From: Chitinophaga pinensis
GTDB lineage: Bacteria > Bacteroidota > Bacteroidia > Flavobacteriales_D > Crocinitomicaceae
Length of the DNA: 15,319 bases
NCBI GenBank assembly: GCA_945861175.1
Contig: CAMATR010000009.1
Span: 1-15,319 of the forward strand
Direction: 5' to 3'
In this document: one piece after another, positions 7,176-13,762 of the stretch
Position numbering within the stretch: position 1 is the first letter of the stretch
How the letters are laid out: every line of letters starts with the position of its first letter
The notes under the pieces: model-generated
The model's input: the letters and a program-made list of their open reading frames with translations, nothing else
Database searches by the model: none
Told to the model about the DNA's origin: nothing
Program-made: the position numbers and the translations under genes

Positions 7176-8216
7176 ATGAAATTAATGAATGACTTAATTC
7201 TGCGCGCAGCGAAAGGAGAACAAATTGAGCGTTATCCTGTATGGCTAATGCGTCAGGCAGGAAGAATTTTACCTGAATACCGCGCTGTACGAGCAACATT
7301 GAGTGGTTTCAAAGAATTGGTTGAAACACCTGAGCGTGCTGCAGAAGTAACAATACAACCAGTTGATATACTGGGTGTTGATGCTGCTATAATTTTTTCA
7401 GACATTCTTGTTGTACCTGAGGCAATGGGACTTGAATATCAAATGATTGAGCAAAAAGGTCCATGGTTCGAAAAAACCATACGTACTGAGTCCGATTTAT
7501 ATTTAGCTGATTCTCATATTGATGTTTATGATCGTTTGGGATACGTTTTAGAGGCTATCAAGATTACGAACAAAGAATTAAACGGAAGAGTTCCTTTGAT
7601 TGGTTTTGCTGGTGCCCCTTGGACAATTCTCTGCTACATGGTAGAAGGAAAGGGATCTAAAACCTTTTCTGAATCTAGAAAGATGTTGTATACTAATCCA
7701 ACTTTGGCACACGAGTTGCTTAGACGGATTACTGACGTAACAATTCAGTATTTAAAAGCTCAAATTGAAGCAGGTGCGCATATGGTTCAACTTTTTGATT
7801 CATGGGCAGGCATTCTTGGTAAAGAGCAATACGCTGAATTTGGTTTGAAATACATTAGTAAAATTGCAGATGCAATTACAGAGGTGCCATTGACAGTTTT
7901 TTCTAAGGGTGCTCTAACTTCTATTGAAGTAATTGCGAAGACGAATTGCGCAACCATAGGACTTGATTGGAACATGGACGTTGTTGAAGTTCGAAAAGCA
8001 ATTGGAGAAACAAGAACGATTCAGGGTAATTTGGATCCCTGCGCTTTGTATTCGTCAGAAAAAGAAGTTGAACGTCAGACGATTAATATGTTGGATAAGT
8101 TCACAAGTAAAAGACATATTGTAAATTTGGGTCACGGAGTTTATCCGGATATTGATCCTGAAAAGGTTAAAACATTTATTAAAACAGTTAAAAACTATGA
8201 ATTACGCAATCTTTGA
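7176..8216 (+). CDS. hemE: Uroporphyrinogen decarboxylase
   Basis: Decarboxylates the four acetate side chains of uroporphyrinogen III to give coproporphyrinogen III in haem synthesis; a cytoplasmic TIM barrel that works without cofactor. At 346 residues it has the normal length. Signature 1, PVWLMRQAGR (21-30), supplies the substrate-binding arginines 26 and 30; Asp76 in IIFSDIL is the expected pyrrole-coordinating catalytic aspartate; signature 2, GFAGAPWT through CYMVEG (about 143-158), holds the conserved Tyr. Two starts are possible, ATG 7176 or ATG 7185 (MNDLILRA); family members commonly begin near the second, and the promoter position allows either. Its last 20 bases overlap the start of the OmpA-domain gene, so the two are probably translated from one mRNA. 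Confidence 0.96.
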   Translation: MKLMNDLILRAAKGEQIERYPVWLMRQAGRILPEYRAVRATLSGFKELVETPERAAEVTIQPVDILGVDAAIIFSDILVVPEAMGLEYQMIEQKGPWFEKTIRTESDLYLADSHIDVYDRLGYVLEAIKITNKELNGRVPLIGFAGAPWTILCYMVEGKGSKTFSESRKMLYTNPTLAHELLRRITDVTIQYLKAQIEAGAHMVQLFDSWAGILGKEQYAEFGLKYISKIADAITEVPLTVFSKGALTSIEVIAKTNCATIGLDWNMDVVEVRKAIGETRTIQGNLDPCALYSSEKEVERQTINMLDKFTSKRHIVNLGHGVYPDIDPEKVKTFIKTVKNYELRNL

Positions 8217-9381
8217 TTTTAAAAAAATCGCAACTGTAATTTTCGCAGGTATCCTTTTCGTTTCTATTGGTCAGGAAGGTGAGAATTTGGTTCCAAACGG
8301 AAGTTTTGAATCGACAGACGGTAAAGCGAAAAAGCTAAGTATGATAGAGAGTGCCGCAGGCTGGGCCTCGCCAACTGGAGCAAAAGCTGATTTATACACT
8401 CCGGGAAAGGTTACAGAAATAAATATTCCTGAAAACATTTACGGAAAAGAGAATGCTCGTGAGGGTGCAAATTATGCGGGAATAGTTGCATTTTCTTATG
8501 GAAATAAGATACCAAGAACCTATTTGACTGTGAGACTTGCTGCTCCGTTAAAAAAAGGGATGAAATATTGCGTGAAGTTTTATGTTTCGTTAGCTGAGGC
8601 CTCTAAATATGCTTCCAACAATGTTGGGGCTAATTTTTCTAAAAAACCATTCGCTACCGAAGAAAAGTCTACAATCAAAGATATTTCTCATGTGCTATCC
8701 GCTGAAAATGATAGCAAAAAAATTAACCAAACATTTAGTTGGTATCAAGTATGCGGATTTTATGAAGCTGAAGGTGGTGAGAAATTCTTGACTCTAGGCA
8801 ATTTCTTTGCAGATGATCAAACGAAGTATGAGAATAATAAAAAGCCGAAAGACATGAAAAATGATCAAATAATTGCTGCTTATTATTACGTAGATGATGT
8901 TTCTGTTATTCTTCTTAATGATGGCGAAAAATGCGATTGTATGAAAGAAGAAGTTAATGAATATTCAGCGACTGTTTACCAGAAGGCAATCATTTTAAAT
9001 GATAAAATGACAGTTAATGAGAAGATAGAAGCTCAAGTAGTATTTTTTGGATTTGGAAGAACGACATTAACTCCCTCTGGAAAAGAGGCATTGGATTTGC
9101 TTTCGGAACAATTAAAAGCGAATGCTGCTCTTAAATTGGATGTAGTTGGGCATAGTGATGAGGAGGAGGATAAAATCGGCGCACTAAAACCACAATATGC
9201 GAATATGGCAGAAAAAAGAGCCAATGCAGTACTTCAATACCTTAGTGATAAAGGGATTACTGAAGATCGTTTGAATTCATCACCTCAAGGAAATTCTATG
9301 CCAAATGAGGAGAATTTAGAAACTGACGAAGTCGATTTAAAAATGGCGAGAAATAGAAGGGTATCCTTTAAAGTCCAATAA
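8197..9381 (+). CDS. Exported jelly-roll/OmpA-domain fusion protein
   Basis: A 394-residue envelope protein. The start chosen is ATG 8197, giving a signal peptide (h-region IATVIFAGILFVSIG, cut about residue 25); the frame is open further upstream, but only inside hemE. Residues about 28-240 begin NLVPNGSFE and end YYVDDVSVILL, which is the way galactose-binding-like jelly-roll domains of Bacteroidota begin and end. Residues about 270-394 are an OmpA C-terminal domain: GHSD with Asp321, KRANAV with Arg341 and ARNRRVSFKV at the end, the residues expected to hold diaminopimelate of peptidoglycan. The Asp-Arg spacing is 20 instead of the 15 seen in canonical OmpA because of an acidic insertion after GHSD. 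The likely role is a peptidoglycan-linked outer-membrane or periplasmic protein whose N-terminal domain binds an unknown ligand. The 20-base overlap with hemE suggests translational coupling. Confidence 0.8.
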   Translation: MNYAIFDFKKIATVIFAGILFVSIGQEGENLVPNGSFESTDGKAKKLSMIESAAGWASPTGAKADLYTPGKVTEINIPENIYGKENAREGANYAGIVAFSYGNKIPRTYLTVRLAAPLKKGMKYCVKFYVSLAEASKYASNNVGANFSKKPFATEEKSTIKDISHVLSAENDSKKINQTFSWYQVCGFYEAEGGEKFLTLGNFFADDQTKYENNKKPKDMKNDQIIAAYYYVDDVSVILLNDGEKCDCMKEEVNEYSATVYQKAIILNDKMTVNEKIEAQVVFFGFGRTTLTPSGKEALDLLSEQLKANAALKLDVVGHSDEEEDKIGALKPQYANMAEKRANAVLQYLSDKGITEDRLNSSPQGNSMPNEENLETDEVDLKMARNRRVSFKVQ

Positions 9382-9399
9382 TAGACTGAATTGTCTTTG

Positions 9400-9423
9400 A
9401 AGGGCTGAAAGGCCCTTTTTTTT
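9400..9423 (+). terminator. Intrinsic terminator after the OmpA-domain gene
   Basis: AAGGGC (9400-9405) pairs with GCCCTT (9412-9417); a T-G pair closes a GAAA loop, and an eight-base T tract (9416-9423) follows. It starts 19 bases after the stop at 9381. There is no A-run on the left, so it should act on plus-strand transcripts only. Confidence 0.9.
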
Positions 9424-9469
9424 ATGAACAGAGGATTAAAAGTGTTTTCTTCATTTAAAAATAGACTCA

Positions 9470-10027
9470 CTAAAATTGCTTTAAAATTGAATAAAGTTCT
9501 TGCGTTGGTAATCCAACAACATTATTAAAAGAACCATCAATTTTTTTTACTCCAACACTTCCAATCCATTCCTGTATCCCATAAGAGCCAGCTTTGTCAT
9601 ATGGTTTATATTCATCAATATAATATTGAATCATCTCCATAGATAATGGCTGAAAGTAAACGCAAGTGCTTACTGAAAAAGCATTTTTTTTATGTCTCGA
9701 TTGAACAACCACCCCCGTTATAACTTTATGAGATCTTCCCGATAATGATTGAAGTATTTCAATAGCGTGATTTCGGCTTTTAGGCTTACCAACAATTTGT
9801 TCGTCAATAATAACTGTTGTATCAGCACAGATTAATATTTCATCCTCCAACAGTGTCTCGAACAGGGCATCCGCCTTTTTCATAGCTATAAATTCAGCTA
9901 CATCTTCAGCCGGCAAGTTATTTGGATAGGATTCGTCAGTTTCTTTAATTCGAATCTCAAAGCTAAAACCCAATTCACTCAGAAGCGCTTTTCTCCGTGG
10001 TGATTTTGAACCAAGGATAATTTTCAT
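9470..10027 (-). CDS. maf: Maf-family nucleoside-triphosphate pyrophosphatase
   Basis: Hydrolyses dTTP/UTP and probably modified pyrimidine nucleotides to monophosphates, a housekeeping clean-up enzyme; cytoplasmic, 185 residues, normal length. The N-terminal phosphate-binding motif GSKSPRRKALL (6-16), the catalytic ADTTV (68-72, Asp69), GKP (80-82), SGRSHKVITGV (96-106) and YDKAGSYGIQ (143-152) are all present. The ADTTV and YDKAGSYGIQ pattern is that of the YhdE/Maf dTTP/UTP subgroup rather than the YceF subgroup. It is the last gene of the queE operon, one base after the UbiA-family stop, and the pairing of a UbiA-like gene with maf is common in Bacteroidota. No terminator is obvious after its stop. 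Confidence 0.93.
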   Translation of the reverse strand: MKIILGSKSPRRKALLSELGFSFEIRIKETDESYPNNLPAEDVAEFIAMKKADALFETLLEDEILICADTTVIIDEQIVGKPKSRNHAIEILQSLSGRSHKVITGVVVQSRHKKNAFSVSTCVYFQPLSMEMIQYYIDEYKPYDKAGSYGIQEWIGSVGVKKIDGSFNNVVGLPTQELYSILKQF

Positions 10028-10028
10028 T

Positions 10029-10970
10029 TTAAATATTTGCTAGGTAAAAAGAAGATAACACACCAATGAGCATTGTGAGCTTTATTAGATTATCAAATAC
10101 TTTTAATTTACCGGATCCATTTTTGTAAATCAAAACAACAATTAGCAGATTTAATAATGCCGTTATTATGAATGGCAGACTGATTAAACGTTCTAAATCA
10201 AGACTTAAAATAGATTCAAATTTTGCAATCAAAAGAGCTATAAAAAACAATGGTAGAATAAATAATAAGCCACAAACAATTTGTAAACTTTTACATTCTC
10301 CAATTACCATAGGCATTGATTTCACAAAAATAAGTCCATCACCTTTTATATCTTGAATATCCTTAATTATCTCACGAGCAAGGTTTTGAATGAATGCAAA
10401 TAAGGCTAAAAAGTAAATAACCCCAAAATCAATTTCTGCTGCCCATGTAGTAGCATCAAATTCGGAAAAATTTAGGCCATACTGATTGCTAACTTTAAAA
10501 TAAACCATTGTAAGAAGCGGAACCAAACCAGTTAAGGCAGCAACAAGTAAATTACCAATTAACACTTTACGTTTAAAAAACATGCTGTAAAACCAAAGTA
10601 TATTTATTGACAATAGATTAATAAATACCAACCAAAGTGTTTCATAACGAATACTTAAGTATACAGAGATGCAAAAAGCAACACCATTAAAACTCCAATG
10701 GGTTAAAATTGCCCAACGCCGGTTAATATGTTTAGTTATAATTACTTTTTCTGGCTTATTGATTCGATCTGCTCGCACGTCGAAATAATCATTAATTATA
10801 TTCCCGCCAGCTGCAATGAGTACAGTTGAAAGCACCAAAAGAAAGAAATCGATAGAGGAACCATCAACTTTTTGATAATAATTGACAGTCGTGATGTAGT
10901 AATGTACACCATACATTGTCAATATGATAATGACGAGGTTAATTGGCCTTATGAGTTTTATAAAATACAC
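10029..10970 (-). CDS. UbiA-family prenyltransferase
   Basis: Integral membrane prenyltransferase of 313 residues with about eight or nine hydrophobic spans. Both aspartate-rich motifs that bind Mg-diphosphate are intact: NDYFDVRAD (60-68) and KDIQDIKGD (203-211). It moves a polyprenyl group from its diphosphate to an acceptor in the membrane. Bacteroidota members are often labelled geranylgeranylglycerol-phosphate geranylgeranyltransferase, but their true acceptor is not established; menaquinone synthesis is the main alternative. The start is GTG at 10970, overlapping the upstream stop as TAGTG; the next ATG is codon 19, inside the first membrane span, and the family N-terminal pattern (KLIRPINL) supports the GTG. 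This overlap and the one-base gap to maf point to translational coupling. Confidence 0.85.
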   Translation of the reverse strand: MYFIKLIRPINLVIIILTMYGVHYYITTVNYYQKVDGSSIDFFLLVLSTVLIAAGGNIINDYFDVRADRINKPEKVIITKHINRRWAILTHWSFNGVAFCISVYLSIRYETLWLVFINLLSINILWFYSMFFKRKVLIGNLLVAALTGLVPLLTMVYFKVSNQYGLNFSEFDATTWAAEIDFGVIYFLALFAFIQNLAREIIKDIQDIKGDGLIFVKSMPMVIGECKSLQIVCGLLFILPLFFIALLIAKFESILSLDLERLISLPFIITALLNLLIVVLIYKNGSGKLKVFDNLIKLTMLIGVLSSFYLANI

Positions 10971-12988
10971 TATTTAACAATCTTATATTCGGTTCTACGA
11001 TTTGATTGGTGAGCGGTTTCTTTTTCTATTTCCGTAATTAATTTTGTTATTGAATCATCTGTGATAGTAGGTTGTGTTTCTCCATAACCTTTATATGACA
11101 CACGAGTTGCTTCAATTCCTTTAGTAAGGATGTAATCGTAGACGGCTTTAGCGCGATCCTCGGATAATTTTTGGTTATCCTTGTCATCACCTCGTGTATC
11201 TGTATGCCCACCAATTTCAATTTTTACAACTGAATTCTTTGTTAAGAAATCATATAGTTTATCAAGCTCAAAAAATGATTCTGGTCTAAGAGTTGATTTT
11301 CCTAAATCAAAAAATACATTCGCCAACAATACCGGTTTATCGCTTGTCAACGGTATCATTGGAATATCCATATGAATAGCCTCCAAACCTTCAGGGTTTG
11401 TCATATTAAAATTCTTTGAAAAGAAAGTATAACCTGGATAAGAAACATTCAAAGCATACTCTCGATTTAACGGCAATGAAACTAAGAATTCCCCCGTTTG
11501 TTTATCAGCTTCAGAAAATATAACTTCCTTTCCTGTTTTTAGGTCTATCAATTGGAATTTGCCAGAGATGGCTGCTTTTGTTATTGCATCAAAAACAATA
11601 CCTTCGAAATAAAGTGTTTTTGTAGGTCGAAATTCTTCAGGCATTTCAAAATAATAAATATCTAAACCACCAAAACCACCCTTACGATCAGATGCGAAAA
11701 ATGCAATTTCTCCGTCAGGGGACACCATGAGTGAATTTTCTTCATATTTTGTATTGATTGGATAACCTAGATTCTCTGGTTCTGACCAATTTCCCTTTGA
11801 GTCCATGCGCGTTAAGTAAATATCTGAACTACCCATTCCAATGTGACCTCGAGAAGCGAAATACAATGTCTTACCATCAGGATGAATTAAAACAGATTCC
11901 TCTTGCTCAGAAGTATTAATATGACGTGGTAATGCAACTGGAGTGCTCCACTGACCATTATCTAAAAGTCGAGCAACAAAAATATCGGAATCTACAGGGT
12001 CTCCGCGTCTGCTAACTCGACGAACAAAATAAAGCGTTTTTCCATCAGCAGAAAGTGATGGTTGTGATTCCCATGTTGGAGTATTGACGCTACCTGGCAA
12101 ATTAATAGGGTCAGTCCATCTTGAGCCCAATTTTTTTGTATAAAACATATCGCAACTTCCCTTTCCAGTTCTGTTGTCGCCGTAATTATTATCTCCTGAC
12201 ATGTCCGAACAAGCTACAAAAATTAAGGATCGACCGTCGGCAGCAATTGTTGGGGCTCCTTCATTCAGAACGGTATTTACATTTGGAGGCATCGGTTCGG
12301 CAATCCCCCACATATTTCGTTCGTTTAACTGAGAAACATAGAAATCTTCTTGTTGTTTAAATTGAGGTACCCTTTCATCTTTTATTCTTCGAGTAAAAAG
12401 AATTGTTTTTCCATCAACTGTAATAGTCGGAAAGTATTCTGGATCAGCCGTATTAATTCCGGGACCGACATTAATTGGATTGAAATTCCGAGGATTCTTC
12501 ATAGAATTCATTGCGAATTCAGAGTTCAGCCTAATTGATTGAGCTTGCTGCTGTAAATCAGGATTTGCATTTCTATTACGAATAAAAAAGTCGAGGTTTT
12601 GTATACTTTTTTCGTAATCACCAACTGCATTTTGAAGGTTCCCTAAATAGAAATAGGTAGTACCTGTTACACTATGATTTGGGTTAATTCTCAAAGCAGC
12701 CTCATAATGCCTAATAGCATTATCATAATCCCTCGAATTTTCGTAAAATTCACCCACCCAGACATGCGGCTCCCAAAAATTAGGATCCTTTTCAATCGCT
12801 GCTTCCATCAGTTTAATACCCTCCTTAAAATCAGGTATGTTCGTTATTGGATCAAACTTTTTATTTGGTGCCTCTTTTCCTTCTTCAAAAAGTTTAATTG
12901 CTTTTTTGTTGGAGGATGAATAACCGATTTGCGCTGTGGAGCATGAAGCGCTAAAAATTAGAATAAAGCAAAATGTGAAAATTCTCAT
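10970..12988 (-). CDS. PorE-like TPR/PD40/CRD/OmpA envelope protein
   Basis: A 672-residue multidomain protein starting at ATG 12988, two bases after the queE stop. The frame stays open 108 bases further into queE, but the signal peptide begins at this ATG (MRIFTFCFILIFSASC), with Cys16 as a probable lipidation site; signal peptidase I cleavage at STAQ is the alternative. Order: TPR helices (about 55-150); a PD40/WD40-like beta-propeller (about 180-445) with five clear repeats of the pattern S/T-x-DGK-x-L-x-F (near 190, 250, 315, 370 and 425); a carboxypeptidase-regulatory-like domain (about 458-540); and an OmpA domain (about 555-672) with GGHTD (Asp597), LSEDRA (Arg612) and SNRRTE. This order is that of Porphyromonas gingivalis PorE (PG1058), a type IX secretion component that binds peptidoglycan. 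Bacteroidota have many paralogues with this layout, so orthology is not proven. Confidence 0.82.
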   Translation of the reverse strand: MRIFTFCFILIFSASCSTAQIGYSSSNKKAIKLFEEGKEAPNKKFDPITNIPDFKEGIKLMEAAIEKDPNFWEPHVWVGEFYENSRDYDNAIRHYEAALRINPNHSVTGTTYFYLGNLQNAVGDYEKSIQNLDFFIRNRNANPDLQQQAQSIRLNSEFAMNSMKNPRNFNPINVGPGINTADPEYFPTITVDGKTILFTRRIKDERVPQFKQQEDFYVSQLNERNMWGIAEPMPPNVNTVLNEGAPTIAADGRSLIFVACSDMSGDNNYGDNRTGKGSCDMFYTKKLGSRWTDPINLPGSVNTPTWESQPSLSADGKTLYFVRRVSRRGDPVDSDIFVARLLDNGQWSTPVALPRHINTSEQEESVLIHPDGKTLYFASRGHIGMGSSDIYLTRMDSKGNWSEPENLGYPINTKYEENSLMVSPDGEIAFFASDRKGGFGGLDIYYFEMPEEFRPTKTLYFEGIVFDAITKAAISGKFQLIDLKTGKEVIFSEADKQTGEFLVSLPLNREYALNVSYPGYTFFSKNFNMTNPEGLEAIHMDIPMIPLTSDKPVLLANVFFDLGKSTLRPESFFELDKLYDFLTKNSVVKIEIGGHTDTRGDDKDNQKLSEDRAKAVYDYILTKGIEATRVSYKGYGETQPTITDDSITKLITEIEKETAHQSNRRTEYKIVK

Positions 12989-12990
12989 AT

Positions 12991-13596
12991 TTAAGGTATG
13001 TTCATATATTTGTGAGATTGTAGTGAAATTAACCATTTTGGGTTCGATTTGACGTAGTCTACGATTAACGGCAAAAAACGTTCCCTTTTTCCCCATTCAG
13101 GCTGCAGAAAAAGTTTGCAATTGGAATTTATTTTTAATGCATGCGTTTCTGCCCATTCAAAATCAGAAGGGTGGTTGATAATAATTTTAAGTTCGGACGC
13201 AAGGCTATAAGCCTCTTCAATTGGGGATTTAAATTTCTTAGGAGAAAAACAATACCAATCCACTTTGCCTTTTAATAGGGCGGTCCCTGATGTTTCAATT
13301 GCGATTTCGATTCCTTTTTCTTTAAGTAATTCTGTGATTTTACTTAAATCATGCATGGCAGGTTCTCCACCTGTGATAACAACGAAATCACAATTTGAGG
13401 CTGCAGCTTCGTCAACAATCTTTTGAACTGCTATGGAGGGGTGTAATAATTCATTCCAACTTTCCTTAACATCACACCATGTACAACCTACATCGCAACC
13501 CGCTAGACGAATAAAATAGGCGGCTCTTCCGGAATAAAACCCTTCTCCTTGAATTGTGAAGAATGATTCCATTAGAGGGAGTTTTTGCGCAGTCAT
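12991..13596 (-). CDS. queE: 7-carboxy-7-deazaguanine synthase (radical SAM)
   Basis: Radical-SAM enzyme that contracts 6-carboxytetrahydropterin to 7-carboxy-7-deazaguanine on the route to preQ0 and queuosine tRNA modification. At 201 residues it is a short-form QueE. It shows TIQGEG (14-19), the cluster-binding cysteines 34, 38 and 41 in CDVGCTWC (the radical-SAM CxxxCxxC pattern), TGGEP (75-79) for SAM binding, and ETSGT plus SPK further on; the C-terminal LQSHKYMNIP is typical of the family. The ATG at 13596 is the only reasonable start. It is the first gene of a compact operon with the PorE-like, UbiA-family and maf genes. QueC, QueD and QueF are not in the window. Confidence 0.95.
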   Translation of the reverse strand: MTAQKLPLMESFFTIQGEGFYSGRAAYFIRLAGCDVGCTWCDVKESWNELLHPSIAVQKIVDEAAASNCDFVVITGGEPAMHDLSKITELLKEKGIEIAIETSGTALLKGKVDWYCFSPKKFKSPIEEAYSLASELKIIINHPSDFEWAETHALKINSNCKLFLQPEWGKRERFLPLIVDYVKSNPKWLISLQSHKYMNIP

Positions 13597-13613
13597 ATAA
13601 ATTGCTTTTCAGA

Positions 13614-13621
13614 CAAATTTA
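13614..13621 (-). promoter_or_regulatory. Candidate -7 box (TAAATTTG) of the queE operon
   Basis: Exact TAnnTTTG on the minus strand, ending 17 bases before the queE ATG, which would leave a leader of about 10-13 bases. No TTG sits 17-23 bases further upstream; the nearest candidate is 31 bases away, so the -33 element is missing or degenerate. The rest of the 166-base gap up to the next gene (13597-13762) holds nothing else I can support. Confidence 0.45.
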
Positions 13622-13762
13622 ATATTATCCTAGGTAAAAATCTCTGCAGACGCAAATCAATCAAAGTGGCTTAATGATTTTATGCGGTATTAATTGAAAT
13701 TTCGGCTATAAAAAAGAGATGAATAAAAACGCTATTTACAACGCAAGTATACATGTATGTAT

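Noticed and set aside
7078..7299. Minus-strand open frame across the ung end and hemE start
   Set aside because: It overlaps two certain genes and the hemE promoter, and its protein shows no motif or signal; a shadow frame.
8152..8196. Longer start for the OmpA-domain gene inside hemE
   Set aside because: The 15 extra residues are a Lys/Leu-rich read of the hemE tail in another frame; the signal peptide fits the start at 8197.
3180..8216. A haem uptake and synthesis cluster (haem-type receptor plus hemE)
   Set aside because: The two are separated by a minus-strand lipoprotein gene and ung, with independent promoters, so proximity alone does not support a joint system.
12121..12919. Several plus-strand open frames of 60-80 codons inside the PorE-like gene
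   Set aside because: They are antisense to a conserved multidomain gene and have no recognisable domain.
12989..13096. N-terminal extension of the PorE-like frame by 36 codons into queE
   Set aside because: The extension overlaps a well-conserved queE C terminus, is basic and not signal-like, and a proper lipoprotein-type signal peptide starts at ATG 12988.
13749..13758. Palindrome ATACATGTAT next to the regulator stop codon
   Set aside because: It is short, AT-rich and lacks a T-run that would make it a terminator; no repeated copy was noticed elsewhere in the window.
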